NCBI RefSeq assembly: GCF_002192255.1
Contig: NZ_CP021768.1
Location: 1,320,001 to 1,384,000 of the forward strand
From: Stenotrophomonas sp. WZN-1
GTDB taxonomy: Bacteria; Pseudomonadota; Gammaproteobacteria; Xanthomonadales; Xanthomonadaceae
Direction: 5' to 3'
DNA: 64,000 bases
The position numbers and the translations under genes are program-made. Below the pieces are notes generated by a model. It saw only the letters and a program-made list of their open reading frames with translations, made no database searches and was not told the origin of the DNA. Position 1 is the stretch's first letter, and every line of letters begins with the position of its first letter. Positions 49,398-58,729 of this stretch are shown in pieces.

Positions 49398-50072
49398 CTA
49401 TTCGTCCCGCCGCGAGGCCAGCCGATCCGCCAGCCGGGTCGGTTCCGGCAGCCGGTACCCGCGCAGCGTGCGCTGCACCCAGTCCAGCGCGGTATCCGCA
49501 CTGACCCGATGGCCACCGGCCACGAACAGCGGCTTGCAGCGCAGCTTGCTGCGCAGCACCCAGCCCAGTTGCTCATCGCCATCCATCAGCGGCGTATGTG
49601 CGCCAGCCTCGGCGCCCGGTTCGACGAACCGGCCGACCAGCTTCGACTTGGCCACGCCGATGCTCGGCAGGTCGGTGACCACACCGAGGTGAGCGGCCAC
49701 GCCCAGCCGGCGCGGGTGGCTGATGCCATGGCCATCGACGAACACCAGGTCCGGCGTGCGCGGCAGCAGCGCCAGCGCGGCCAGCAGTGCCGGCAGCTCG
49801 CGGAAGCTGAGCAGGCCGGGGATGTAGGGCATCACCGTGGGGATGCGCGCGATCTCCTGCACCACAGGCTGCAGCGTCTCCGCGTCCAGCAGTACCGCCG
49901 CGGCGCGGGTGATGGCGCCGCCGTCTTCAAAGCCGACATCCAGCCCGGCCAGCCAGCGCACGTTGCGGGGCAGGCGGTCCTGGCGCTCCACGCGGCCTGC
50001 CAGCTGCAGCTGCTGCGCGCGTGCCGCGGCGACGCTGCCTTCCCAGCGCCCGGGGTCGATCACCGTATTCAT
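49398..50072 (-). CDS. nfi: Endonuclease V (deoxyinosine 3'-endonuclease)
   Basis: A 224-residue DNA repair nuclease that nicks the second phosphodiester 3' of deoxyinosine. Catalytic motifs are [13 protein letters not shown] (first metal Asp), [17 protein letters not shown] (Glu), [16 protein letters not shown] (second Asp) and [11 protein letters not shown] (Lys). The length matches the family. It is convergent with the CDF gene and diverges from gpmA. Confidence 0.93.
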   Translation of the reverse strand: MNTVIDPGRWEGSVAAARAQQLQLAGRVERQDRLPRNVRWLAGLDVGFEDGGAITRAAAVLLDAETLQPVVQEIARIPTVMPYIPGLLSFRELPALLAALALLPRTPDLVFVDGHGISHPRRLGVAAHLGVVTDLPSIGVAKSKLVGRFVEPGAEAGAHTPLMDGDEQLGWVLRSKLRCKPLFVAGGHRVSADTALDWVQRTLRGYRLPEPTRLADRLASRRDE

Positions 50073-50166
50073 TGGTCACAGCATCGCATGCGCGGTGCCA
50101 CGGCCCGGTGAGCGGCGCCCGGGGCTACAATGGCAGCCTGCCTTTCCTCGCGTTGGAGACCCTGCA

Positions 50167-50916
50167 GTGACCCGTAAACTCGTACTGTTGCGCCATGGCC
50201 AGAGCCAGTGGAACCTGGACAACCGCTTCACCGGCTGGGTCGATGTCGACCTGACCGAGCAGGGGCGCCGGGAAGCGGCCGCCGCCGGTCGGCTGATGCG
50301 CGAGGAAGGCCTGCAGTTCGACGTCGCCCATACCTCCGTGCTCAAGCGCGCCATCCATACCCTGCAGGGTGCGCTGGCCGAGCTGGAGCAGGACTGGCTG
50401 CCGGTGAACAAGTCCTGGCGCCTCAACGAACGCCATTACGGCGGCCTGCAGGGCCTGGACAAGGCCGAGACCGCTGCCAAGCACGGCGAGGAGCAGGTCA
50501 AGGTGTGGCGTCGTTCGTACGACATCCCGCCGCCGCCGATGGAGCTGGAAGATCCGGGCCACCCGATCCATGACCGCCGCTACGCCGGCCTGGACCGCAA
50601 CGCGCTGCCGGGCACCGAATCGCTGGCGACCACGCTGGACCGCGTGCTGCCGTACTGGCACGACGCCATCGCGCCGCAGCTGAAGGACGGCAAGACCGTG
50701 CTGGTCACCGCCCACGGCAACTCGCTGCGCGCGCTGTACAAGTACCTCAATAACGTCTCGCGCGAGGAAATCCTCGAGCTGAACATCCCGACTGGCATTC
50801 CGCTGCTGTTCGAACTGAACGATGATCTGACCGTGCAGTCGTTCCGCTACCTGGGCGACCCGGAAGCGGCGCGCAAGGCCGCTGAAGCCGTAGCCAACCA
50901 GGGCAAGGCGAAGTAA
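50167..50916 (+). CDS. gpmA: 2,3-bisphosphoglycerate-dependent phosphoglycerate mutase
   Basis: A 249-residue glycolytic enzyme interconverting 3- and 2-phosphoglycerate. The GTG at 50167 gives the family N-terminus ([20 protein letters not shown]) with the phospho-histidine in LRHGQS; GGAG lies 9 bases upstream. Other hallmarks are [30 protein letters not shown] and [17 protein letters not shown] with the second histidine. A strong terminator follows. Confidence 0.95.
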   Translation: MTRKLVLLRHGQSQWNLDNRFTGWVDVDLTEQGRREAAAAGRLMREEGLQFDVAHTSVLKRAIHTLQGALAELEQDWLPVNKSWRLNERHYGGLQGLDKAETAAKHGEEQVKVWRRSYDIPPPPMELEDPGHPIHDRRYAGLDRNALPGTESLATTLDRVLPYWHDAIAPQLKDGKTVLVTAHGNSLRALYKYLNNVSREEILELNIPTGIPLLFELNDDLTVQSFRYLGDPEAARKAAEAVANQGKAK

Positions 50917-50920
50917 GGCA

Positions 50921-50950
50921 GAAGGCCGGCGCAAGCCGGCCTTCCCTTTT
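50921..50950 (+). terminator. Rho-independent terminator of gpmA
   Basis: A 10-base perfect stem GAAGGCCGGC / GCCGGCCTTC closed by a GCAA tetraloop (50921-50944) and followed by CCTTTT, starting 5 bases after the stop codon. Confidence 0.88.
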
Positions 50951-51012
50951 GTGGAGTCGAGCCATGCTCGACGGACGCCGTCGCACCCCAGTGGAGCCAC
51001 CCCATGGGTGGC
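50951..51012. repeat. Pair of GTGGAG-headed REP hairpins
   Basis: Two units each begin GTGGAG. In the first, GTCGAGC-CAT-GCTCGAC lies at 50956-50972; in the second, GCCACCC-CAT-GGGTGGC at 50996-51012. Both have CAT loops like SMAG elements, and together they look like a REP doublet. They sit between gpmA and the convergent hypothetical gene. Confidence 0.75.
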
Positions 51013-51024
51013 TGCATCTGCCAG

Positions 51025-51492
51025 CTACGAAGGACCCAGCAGGCGCACCTTCGGCGGCTGCAACGCTGCAATGTCGATGACGTGGTCCTGGCATATCACC
51101 TGGTAATGGGTGAATGGGCCCGGGTAACGGGTATCAGCGAAGGTGGCACGGTCCAGATAATCAAGGAACTTCGAACGGCTGTAGCGGCGGAACAGGTTGC
51201 CGCTCCAGGCTTCGGAGTCGTCCCAGCTCTGGTAGGACTCGTTGTGCACGGCGTAGCTGATGTAGTGATCCCAGACCAGCTCAAACTGCTGTGAGTGGGG
51301 CATTACCTCTATCGCACGCACACCCTCGATTGAACGTCCATGGCCGAGGTCCACACGGGAGGGTTCTCCAACCACCTGGCCTTCTTCGATGACCAGGCGC
51401 AGACGATTCGCTGCCGGCTCGCCGATGCCCGTCAGGAACAGAAACTCACAGGCGTCGATGGCCAGCAGCAGCGCAGCTTCGTCCATGGTCAT
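51025..51492 (-). CDS. Hypothetical protein
   Basis: A 155-residue soluble protein if started at MTMDEAALLLAIDACEFLF; a longer frame adds ten residues. It has an aromatic-rich core (FELVWDHYISYAVHNESYQS) and no signal peptide or known motif. It is a single gene between REP elements and the divergent M13 peptidase gene. Codon use is somewhat less GC-biased than its neighbours, which hints at acquisition. Function unknown. Confidence 0.6.
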   Translation of the reverse strand: MTMDEAALLLAIDACEFLFLTGIGEPAANRLRLVIEEGQVVGEPSRVDLGHGRSIEGVRAIEVMPHSQQFELVWDHYISYAVHNESYQSWDDSEAWSGNLFRRYSRSKFLDYLDRATFADTRYPGPFTHYQVICQDHVIDIAALQPPKVRLLGPS

Positions 51493-51623
51493 CAGGTCCA
51501 GTGATCGCGGAGGCCAGAGCATACCGGCACGCGGCGGGAGCCGCGCCGTGGGCTCGTGACCTTTGGCCGGTCCCCAGCCCCGTTCCCCCGGCTACCCTGT
51601 GAAATTACCCGCAGGAGAGCCTC

Positions 51624-53717
51624 ATGAACGTCCGCAACCTGGTCCCGCTGGGCCTGACCATCGCCATCGCTGCCTCGCTGGCGGCCTGTGGCAAGAATGA
51701 AACCGCGCCGGCGGCCAGCGCCGACGCCAAGCCGGCCTTCGACCTGTCGCAGATCAAGACGCCGCTGATCTCGCTCAACAGCGCCGATCTGGATCCGGCC
51801 ATTTCGGCCTGTACCGACCTCAATGGCTTCGTCAACAGCAAGTGGCTGAAGGCCAACCCGGTGCCGGGCGACCAGACCACCTGGGGCAGCTTCGAGATCC
51901 TGCGCGAGCGCTCGCTGGAAGTGCAGCACGCGCTGGTGCAGCAGGCTGCGGCCAGCCAGGCCAAGGCCGGCTCGGTGGAAGCCAAGATCGGTGACATCTG
52001 GAAGACCGGCAACGATGAAGCCAAGATCGAAGCCGCCGGCCTCGCTCCGCTGCAGCCGCAGCTGGACAAGATCACTGCGCTGAACGATACCGCTGCCATC
52101 ACCCAGTACCTGCGCGACAGCCAGGCCGAGGGCAAGGGCGTGCTGTTCTCGCTGTTCGCCAATGCCGACTACAAGGATTCGGCCAACGTCATCGCCTACG
52201 TCGGCCAGGGCGGCCTCGGCCTGCCGGAGAAGGGCTACTACTTCGATGACGCCCAGGCCAGGATCCGCGACGCCTACGTGGCCTACATCGCACAGGTGCT
52301 GACCCTGTCCGGCGTGGACGCGGCGCAGGCCGCCGAGCAGGCCAAGGCCGTGATGGCCTTCGAAACCCGCCTGGCCAAGGCCTCGATGTCGCGCATCGAA
52401 ATGCGTGACCCGGCCAAGCGCTACAACCCGCTCAGCGCCGCCGACGCCGACAAGCTGACCCCGAACTTCAGCTGGACCGCGCTGTTCGACACCCTGAAGG
52501 TGCCGGCCGCGCAGAAGTTCTCGCTGGCCCAGCCGGGCTTCTTCGGTGAAATGGACAAGATGCTGACCGACGTGCCGGCCAGCACCTGGCAGGCCTACCT
52601 GCGCTTCCACACCATCGACGACGCCTCGCCGTACCTGAGCAGCCAGTTCGAGAAGGCCAACTTCGATTTCTATGGCACCACCCTGCGTGGGCAGAAGGAA
52701 ATGCAGCCGCGCTGGAAGCGCGTGCTGGAGTCGGTCAATGGTGGCATGGGCGAAGCCCTGGGCCAGCTGTACGTCGATGCCGTGTTCCCGGCCGAATCCA
52801 AGGTGGCCATGCAGCACCTGGTGGAAAACCTGTCGCAGGCGCTGAAGGCGCGCCTGGAGCAGCTGCCGTGGATGGGCGAAGAAACCAAGAAGAAGGCCGT
52901 GGAAAAGTGGGCCAGCTTCACCCCGAAGATCGGTTACCCGGACAAGTGGCGTGACTGGGCGGGCCTGCAGACCAACGGCGACAGCTACCTGGGCAACATG
53001 CAGGCGGCGCGTGCGTTCAACTACCGCTACATGCTGGACAAGATCGGCAAGCCGGTGGACAAGACCGAGTGGGGCATGACCCCGCAGACCGTCAACGCGT
53101 ACTACAACGCCACCAAGAACGAGATCGTGTTCCCGGCGGCGATCCTGCAGGCACCGTTCTTCGACGCCAAGGCCGATCCGGCGCTGAACTACGGCGGCAT
53201 CGGTGCGGTCATCGGCCACGAAATGATGCACGGCTACGACGACTCGGGCAGCCAGTTCGCCGCCAACGGCAACTTCGACAACTGGTGGACCGACGCCGAC
53301 CGCAAGGCTTTCACCGAGCGTACCGACCAGCTGGTCGCGCAGTTCGATGGCTATGAATCGGTGCCGGGCGTGTTCGTGAAGGGCAAGCTGACGCTGGGCG
53401 AGAACATCGGCGACCTGGGTGGCCTGACCGTGGCCTACGACGCCCTGCAGATGGCGCTGAAGGAAGATCCGAAGGCGAATGTCGAAGTCGATGGCCACAG
53501 CCAGGACCAGCGCTTCTTCATGAACTGGGCCACCGTGTGGCGCCGCAACTTCACCGACGGTGAGCTGCGCGTGCGCCTGAACACCGACCCGCATGCCCCG
53601 GCCAACTTCCGTGCCAACGGTGCGCCGTCGAACATGCCGTCCTATGCCACTGCGTTCCAGTGCAAGGCCGGCGACGCGATGGTGCGTGCCGACGACAAGC
53701 GCGTGGTGATCTGGTAA
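51624..53717 (+). CDS. M13 (neprilysin/PepO-like) zinc metallopeptidase, lipoprotein
   Basis: A 697-residue peptidase. The signal peptide ends in the lipobox LAAC (ASLAACGKNE), so it should be lipid-anchored in the envelope. The catalytic zinc motif is HEMMH at 532-536 in VIGHEMMHGYDDSG. The third zinc ligand is Glu593 in GENIGDLGG, and NAYYNATKNEIVFPAAIL supplies the substrate-binding NAxY-like segment. It ends with a family-like C-terminus (CKAGDAMVRADDKRVVIW). AGGAG precedes the ATG. It cleaves peptides in the periplasm; natural substrate unknown. Confidence 0.93.
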   Translation: MNVRNLVPLGLTIAIAASLAACGKNETAPAASADAKPAFDLSQIKTPLISLNSADLDPAISACTDLNGFVNSKWLKANPVPGDQTTWGSFEILRERSLEVQHALVQQAAASQAKAGSVEAKIGDIWKTGNDEAKIEAAGLAPLQPQLDKITALNDTAAITQYLRDSQAEGKGVLFSLFANADYKDSANVIAYVGQGGLGLPEKGYYFDDAQARIRDAYVAYIAQVLTLSGVDAAQAAEQAKAVMAFETRLAKASMSRIEMRDPAKRYNPLSAADADKLTPNFSWTALFDTLKVPAAQKFSLAQPGFFGEMDKMLTDVPASTWQAYLRFHTIDDASPYLSSQFEKANFDFYGTTLRGQKEMQPRWKRVLESVNGGMGEALGQLYVDAVFPAESKVAMQHLVENLSQALKARLEQLPWMGEETKKKAVEKWASFTPKIGYPDKWRDWAGLQTNGDSYLGNMQAARAFNYRYMLDKIGKPVDKTEWGMTPQTVNAYYNATKNEIVFPAAILQAPFFDAKADPALNYGGIGAVIGHEMMHGYDDSGSQFAANGNFDNWWTDADRKAFTERTDQLVAQFDGYESVPGVFVKGKLTLGENIGDLGGLTVAYDALQMALKEDPKANVEVDGHSQDQRFFMNWATVWRRNFTDGELRVRLNTDPHAPANFRANGAPSNMPSYATAFQCKAGDAMVRADDKRVVIW

Positions 53718-53743
53718 TCGATCGCAGGTGATGCGTGATGCAG

Positions 53744-53769
53744 AAGGCCCGGCGAATGCCGGGCCTTTT
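53744..53769 (+). terminator. Rho-independent terminator of the M13 peptidase gene
   Basis: A perfect 10-base stem AAGGCCCGGC / GCCGGGCCTT (53744-53753 and 53758-53767) with a GAAT loop, running into TTTT; it starts 27 bases after the stop codon. Confidence 0.88.
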
Positions 53770-53782
53770 GTTTGTGCCGCCG

Positions 53783-53805
53783 GTAGCACCGAGCCATGCC
53801 CGGTG
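53783..53805. repeat. SMAG (GTAG) element
   Basis: GTAG followed by CACCG-AGCCATGCC-CGGTG, a shortened SMAG-type palindrome between the M13 peptidase terminator and the 3' end of the convergent HD-GYP gene. Confidence 0.75.
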
Positions 53806-53811
53806 GAAATC

Positions 53812-54429
53812 TCAGGCCAGCTCAGGCTCCCGCGCCAGCATGCGTCGGAAGCGCTGCAGCACGTAGGGGTCCACCAGCCCGCCGGACTGCGCTTCGATGA
53901 TCCGCACTGCGGTTTCATGCTCCATCGCATCGCGGTACGGGCGCACGCTGGTCATCGCATCGTAGGCATCGGCGATGGTGACGATGCGCGCGCCCAGCGG
54001 GATGGATTCGCCACGCAGCCCATCGGGATAGCCGCTGCCATCGAAGGCTTCGTGATGGGCGCGGATCAGCCGTGCGACCGGTTCCGCATCGGTGCGGCCG
54101 GTGGCCAGGAAGATGTGCTCGCCGCGTACTGGGTGCTCGCGCATGATCGCGCGCTCCTCGTCGGTATGCCGGCGCGGTGCCAGCAGCACATCGTCGGGAA
54201 TGCCGATCTTGCCGATGTCGTGGAAGCGCGCGGCCAGGCCGATCTGCGCACAGGCCTCGTCATCGAGATCGCAGTGCGCGGCCAGGCGCTGCGCGAACAG
54301 GCCGACGCGGTCGCAGTGGTGGCGGGTGTAGGCGTCGCGCATCTGCAGCGACATCGAAAGGGCATCGATCAGGCAGGCCTGCGCGTGCAGCAGGTCGGGG
54401 GCGGGTACGGCGTCAGGAAACATGGTCAT
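53812..54429 (-). CDS. Single-domain HD-GYP cyclic-di-GMP phosphodiesterase
   Basis: A 205-residue protein consisting almost only of an HD-GYP domain: ARFHDIGKIGIPDDVLL (HD pair), REHPVRGEHIF, IRAHHEAFDGSGYPDGLRGE (HHE and GYP) and IVTIADAYDAMTS. All metal-site histidines and aspartates are present, so it should degrade c-di-GMP. There is no receiver or sensory domain. The start is ATG 54429 or 54423; a TTG at 54477 overlapping the mfd stop would add 16 residues but runs through a hairpin. It lies directly downstream of mfd on the same strand. Confidence 0.87.
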   Translation of the reverse strand: MTMFPDAVPAPDLLHAQACLIDALSMSLQMRDAYTRHHCDRVGLFAQRLAAHCDLDDEACAQIGLAARFHDIGKIGIPDDVLLAPRRHTDEERAIMREHPVRGEHIFLATGRTDAEPVARLIRAHHEAFDGSGYPDGLRGESIPLGARIVTIADAYDAMTSVRPYRDAMEHETAVRIIEAQSGGLVDPYVLQRFRRMLAREPELA

Positions 54430-54432
54430 CCG

Positions 54433-54459
54433 CCCGCACCGGGTGGGGGCCGGTGCGGG
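54433..54459 (-). terminator. Hairpin between mfd and the HD-GYP gene
   Basis: CCCGCACCGG at 54433-54442 pairs perfectly with 54450-54459 around a 7-base loop, 15 bases after the mfd stop and just before the HD-GYP start. There is no T tract; it may act as a terminator or occlude the downstream ribosome binding site. Confidence 0.5.
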
Positions 54460-54473
54460 GTATTCGGGGGCGA

Positions 54474-57400
54474 TCAACCCGGGGCGAGGGTGGTCAGAAG
54501 GGCGCGGGCCGCGTTGAAGCGGTCTTCCGGCAATGGCAGCGGATGCTTGATGCGCAGCTTGTCAGGCCCTTCCATGGCGTACAGGTTCGGTTGTTTCTGG
54601 ATCAGCTGGATCACCGCCATCGGGTCGATGTTCGGCTTGGATTCGAACACGATGCGGCCACCGTTCTCGCCCAGGTCGAGCTTGCGGATGCCCAGCGTAT
54701 TGGCTTTCAACTTCAGCTCGGCGATGGCGAACAGGTGCTTGGCCGCATCCGGCAGCAGGCCGAAGCGGTCGATCATCTCCACCTGCAGCTCGCGCAGCGC
54801 ATCGCTGTCGCGGGCGCTGGAAATGCGCTTGTACAGGGTCAGGCGGGTGTGCACGTCCGGCAGGTAGTCTTCCGGAATCAGCGCCGGCACATGCAGTTCG
54901 ACCTCGGCACCACGCACTTCCTCGCCGGCATCCAGGTCGGGCAGCTTGCCCTGCTTGATGCTGCGCACCGCGCGCTCCAGCAGTTCGGTGTACAGGCTGA
55001 AGCCGACCTCGGCCATCTGCCCGCTCTGGTCCTCACCGAGCAGTTCGCCGGCGCCGCGGATCTCCAGATCGTGCGTGGCCAGGGTGAAGCCGGCGCCAAG
55101 TTCGTCCATCGAGGCGATCGCTTCCAGGCGCTTCTCCGCATCCGGGGTGATCGAACGGCGGTCGGGTGCCACCAGGTAGGCGTAGGCGCGGTGGTGCGAA
55201 CGGCCGACGCGGCCACGCAGCTGGTGCAGCTGGGCAAGGCCGAAGCGGTCGGCGCGGTTGATGATGATGGTGTTGGCGTTGGGGATGTCGATGCCCGACT
55301 CGATGATCGTGGTCGACAGCAGCACGTTGAAGCGCTGCTTCTGGAAGTCCAGCATCACCTTTTCCAGTTCGCGCTCGGGCATCTGGCCGTGGGCGATGCC
55401 GATGCGCGCCTCCGGCACCAGCTCGGACAGCTCGCGCTGCATGCGGCCGATGCTTTCCACGTCGTTGTGCAGGAAGTACAGCTGGCCACCGCGCGCCAGC
55501 TCGCGCTGGAAGGCTTCGCGCAGCAGTGCGTTGTCCCACTGGGTGATGAAGGTCTGCACCGCCAGCCGGTTCGGCGGCGGCGTGGCGATGATCGACAGGT
55601 CGCGCAGGCCGGCCATGGCCATGTTGAGCGTGCGCGGAATCGGCGTGGCGGTCAGGGTCAGCAGGTGCACGTTGGCGCGCAGCGCCTTCAGCGCTTCCTT
55701 CTGGCGTACGCCGAAGCGCTGCTCCTCGTCGACGATGACCATGCCCAGGTCCTTGAACTTCACGTCCGGCTGCAGCAGGCGATGGGTACCGACGATGACG
55801 TCGATGGTGCCGGCGGCGACCTTCTCCAGCTCGGCCTTGATTTCCTTGGTGGTCTTGAAGCGCGACAGCACCTCGACCTTCAGCGGGTAATCGGCGAAGC
55901 GGTCGCGGAAGTTGCGGTAATGCTGTTCGGCCAGCAGCGTGGTCGGCACCAGCACGGCCACCTGCTTGCCGGCACTGGCGGCCGCGAATGCCGCACGCAC
56001 CGCCACCTCGGTCTTGCCGAAGCCGACGTCGCCGCAGACCACGCGGTCCATCGGCTGGCTGCTGGCCAGATCGCGCAGGGTGGCGTCGATCGCCGCCAGC
56101 TGGTCCGGCGTTTCCTCGAACGGGAAACCGGCGGCGAACGGCTCGTACATGGCGCGGTCCACCTGCAGCGCCAGGCCGGCACGCGCCTGGCGGCGGGCCT
56201 GGATCTCCAGCAGCTCGGCGGCGACGTCGCGCACCTTCTCGGCGGCCTTGCGCTTGGCCTTGCTCCACTGCTCGCCACCCAGCGAATGCAGCGGCGCGGT
56301 TTCCGCCGACGCACCGGAGTAGCGGCTGATCAGGTGCAGCTGGGCGACCGGCACATACAGGCGGTCGCCCTTTGCATATTCGATTTCGAGGAACTCGCCG
56401 GGCATGCCGCCAACGTCCATCGCGATCAGGCCGCGGTAGCGGCCGACGCCATGGTCCTCATGCACGATCGGCGCACCCTCGGTCAGCTCGCCAAGGTCGC
56501 GGATGATCGCTTCCGGCTCGCGGCCGGCGCGGCGCGTGCGACGGGTGCTGCCGGCGCGTTCGGGGAACAGCTGGCGCTCGGTCAGCACCGCGATGCGCGG
56601 ATCGTCCAGCGCGAAGCCGTCTTCCAGCGGCGCCACCGCGATCGCGAAGCGCGCATCGTCGGCGAGGAAGCTGGGCAGGTCGGCTACTACCGGCGGCTTC
56701 AGCTCGGCGGCCTGCAGCACTTCCAGCAGCGCCTCGCGGCGGCCGGGCGAATCGGCGGCGATCAGCACCCGGCCCGGATAGTGGCCGAGGAACGACCTCA
56801 GCGCCTCGCCGGCGGGGGCCTCGCGCGCGGCCACCGGCAGCGGCGGCAGCGGCTGGTCGCCCAGCGCGTGCGCGTCGCCGATGCGTGCGTGGTCAGCGGC
56901 CCATACCTCGATGCGCGGGGCATCGTTCAGGCGCTCGCGCAGCAGCTCCGGCGACAGGTACAGCGCCGACGGCGGCAGCAGCGGCCGCTCGACATCGTGG
57001 CGGCGCTGCTCATAACGCTCGCCGGTCTGCGCCCAGAACGCCTCGGCGGCTTCGCCGGCACCGGCACAGATCACCGGCAGGCTGCCGCCGGGCAGGTAGT
57101 CGAACAGGGTCGCGGTGCGCTCGAAGAACAGCGGCAGGTAGTACTCGACGCCGGCCGGGGCCAGCCCGGACTTCAGGTCCTGGTACAGCGCGCTGCGTCG
57201 TGTATCGACATCGAAGCGCTCGCGCAGCGTGGCCAGCACGCGGGCGATGCTGGCCTCGTCCATCGGCACTTCGCGGCCCGGCAGCATGTGCACCGCCTCG
57301 ACCCTGTCCAGCGAACGCTGGCTTTCCGGGTCAAAGGCACGGATCGAGTCGATGTCCTCGTCCAGCAGCTCCACCCGCAGCGGCTCGTCGGCACCCATCG

Positions 57401-57938
57401 GGTACACGTCGAGCAGGCCACCGCGCACGGCGAAGTCACCCGGGTCCATCACCTGCGGCACGTTGCGGTAGCCGGCGCTTTCCAGGCGCCGCCTCTCGGC
57501 GTCCAGGTCCAGGCGCTGGCCGACCTTCAGATCGAAGCTGCCACCGATCACGTAGCTGCGCGGGGCCAGCTGCTGCAGCAGGGTCTGCACCGGCACGATC
57601 ACCAGGCCGCGCTTCAGCGTGGGCAGGCGGTGCAGGGCGGCCAAGCGCTGCGAGATGATGTCCGGGTGCGGGCTGAAGCGGTCGTAGGGCAGGGTTTCCC
57701 AGTCCGGGAAGGCGACCACCGGCAGGGCCGGGTCACCGCCGAGCAGGGTATGCAGGTCAGCCTCGAGCTGGTTGGCACCGTGGTTGTCACGGGCGATCAC
57801 CAGCAGGGGCGCGTCATGCGCACGCGCGGCCTGGGCCAGGTACCAGGCCAGGGCGGTCGGCGATGCGGGGGCGCGCCACCAGGCGCGGAGCTGGCCGGCG
57901 CGCGGCAGCGGCGGGGCGGGGTATGAGGTACGCGACAT
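54474..57938 (-). CDS. mfd: Transcription-repair coupling factor Mfd
   Basis: A 1154-residue translocase that removes stalled RNA polymerase and recruits UvrA. The N-terminal UvrB-like region spans about 1-350 (YPMGADEPLRVELLDEDIDS). The RNA polymerase-interacting domain carries VHEDHGVGRYRGL near 500. The RecG-like helicase motifs are CGDVGFGKTEVAVRA (Walker A, near 640), VIVDEEQRFGV (near 735) and HQLRGRVGRSHHRAY (near 905). A C-terminal regulatory domain follows. Length and domain order match the family. Confidence 0.97.
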   Translation of the reverse strand: MSRTSYPAPPLPRAGQLRAWWRAPASPTALAWYLAQAARAHDAPLLVIARDNHGANQLEADLHTLLGGDPALPVVAFPDWETLPYDRFSPHPDIISQRLAALHRLPTLKRGLVIVPVQTLLQQLAPRSYVIGGSFDLKVGQRLDLDAERRRLESAGYRNVPQVMDPGDFAVRGGLLDVYPMGADEPLRVELLDEDIDSIRAFDPESQRSLDRVEAVHMLPGREVPMDEASIARVLATLRERFDVDTRRSALYQDLKSGLAPAGVEYYLPLFFERTATLFDYLPGGSLPVICAGAGEAAEAFWAQTGERYEQRRHDVERPLLPPSALYLSPELLRERLNDAPRIEVWAADHARIGDAHALGDQPLPPLPVAAREAPAGEALRSFLGHYPGRVLIAADSPGRREALLEVLQAAELKPPVVADLPSFLADDARFAIAVAPLEDGFALDDPRIAVLTERQLFPERAGSTRRTRRAGREPEAIIRDLGELTEGAPIVHEDHGVGRYRGLIAMDVGGMPGEFLEIEYAKGDRLYVPVAQLHLISRYSGASAETAPLHSLGGEQWSKAKRKAAEKVRDVAAELLEIQARRQARAGLALQVDRAMYEPFAAGFPFEETPDQLAAIDATLRDLASSQPMDRVVCGDVGFGKTEVAVRAAFAAASAGKQVAVLVPTTLLAEQHYRNFRDRFADYPLKVEVLSRFKTTKEIKAELEKVAAGTIDVIVGTHRLLQPDVKFKDLGMVIVDEEQRFGVRQKEALKALRANVHLLTLTATPIPRTLNMAMAGLRDLSIIATPPPNRLAVQTFITQWDNALLREAFQRELARGGQLYFLHNDVESIGRMQRELSELVPEARIGIAHGQMPERELEKVMLDFQKQRFNVLLSTTIIESGIDIPNANTIIINRADRFGLAQLHQLRGRVGRSHHRAYAYLVAPDRRSITPDAEKRLEAIASMDELGAGFTLATHDLEIRGAGELLGEDQSGQMAEVGFSLYTELLERAVRSIKQGKLPDLDAGEEVRGAEVELHVPALIPEDYLPDVHTRLTLYKRISSARDSDALRELQVEMIDRFGLLPDAAKHLFAIAELKLKANTLGIRKLDLGENGGRIVFESKPNIDPMAVIQLIQKQPNLYAMEGPDKLRIKHPLPLPEDRFNAARALLTTLAPG

Positions 57939-57979
57939 GGACCCCGGATTTTAGCAGAAGCCCGATCGAAGCCCGGTGG

Positions 57980-58081
57980 GTCGTATCGGCCGCTGGCCGG
58001 CGGCCTCATGCGCCGTTGGGGTAGCGGAATGCCGGCCAGCGGACGGCACGACCGGGCTGCAATCGCCGGGGCATGCCCGGC
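57980..58081. repeat. REP cluster between mfd and the GNAT gene
   Basis: The segment 57980-58001 (core GGCCGCTGGCCGGC) recurs inverted at 58031-58052 with a few mismatches, and a separate hairpin GCCGGG-GCAT-GCCCGGC lies at 58065-58081. GTAG at 58021 fits a SMAG-type unit. This lies between the 5' end of mfd and the 3' end of the GNAT gene. Confidence 0.75.
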
Positions 58082-58088
58082 GCAGCCT

Positions 58089-58634
58089 TCAGTTGTCCAG
58101 CTCGAGCACCATCCGCACCAGGCCTTCGGCACCGGTCGGATGCGGCACCGGCTTGAAGCCCAGCGAGGCGGCCAGCTGCTTCATCGGCTCGTTCTCGGCG
58201 GCAACGTCGCCGTACAGGCGGTCCAGGTACTTGCCGCGGCCCCACTTCACCAGCTTGCGCATCAGCTGCCGGCCCAGGCCCTGGCCAATGAGGAAGCGGC
58301 TGATCAGGATCGCGTACTCGGCTTCACGGGTGCCGGGGATGATCGAGGCCCGGGCGACCGCGCCGACCACCGCTTCGCCAGCGGGCAGGGATTCGGCGGC
58401 GACCAGGGTGATCTCGGTCTTGGGATTCGGGTGGGTCAGGCGCTGGGTGGTTTCCGGCGAAAGCTCGGTCACCGCCTGCAGGAAACGATCACGGATTTCT
58501 TCCGGCCCGAACAGGCTGAACGCCGCTTGCAGCGGTGCGCCATCTTCCGGGCGGATGGGGCGGATCAGCAGCTCGTGGCCGCTGGGAGCCTTGAAGATCT
58601 CATGCCAGGGCGGCATGCGGTTGCGAGTGGCCAT
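58089..58634 (-). CDS. GNAT family acetyltransferase
   Basis: A 181-residue acetyltransferase. It begins with the pattern HELLIRPIRPEDGAPLQAAF, and the acetyl-CoA loop is ISRFLIGQGLGRQLMRKLV (Q/RxxGxG/A motif as IGQGLGRQL). It resembles the GNAT domain found at the C-terminus of Pat-type protein acetyltransferases, which modify acetyl-CoA synthetase, but it stands alone here. Substrate unknown. Confidence 0.82.
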   Translation of the reverse strand: MATRNRMPPWHEIFKAPSGHELLIRPIRPEDGAPLQAAFSLFGPEEIRDRFLQAVTELSPETTQRLTHPNPKTEITLVAAESLPAGEAVVGAVARASIIPGTREAEYAILISRFLIGQGLGRQLMRKLVKWGRGKYLDRLYGDVAAENEPMKQLAASLGFKPVPHPTGAEGLVRMVLELDN

Positions 58635-58729
58635 ACCGGGTGATTCCTTGGTGGTCCATCGATTGTGGCATCACCGGGGCTGCATTCCGTGAACGAAAGG
58701 CTCACGGCGGTACAGCCTCGTGAAGGCCG

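Noticed and set aside
49837..50166. 110-codon N-terminal extension of the phosphoglycerate mutase frame
   Set aside because: The family N-terminus starts exactly at GTG 50167 with a good ribosome binding site. The extension is antisense to endonuclease V.
54177..57926. 1249-codon forward frame opposite mfd
   Set aside because: It is antisense to an unmistakable Mfd. The translation is His/Gln/Arg/Ala-rich with no domain, so it is a shadow of codon bias.
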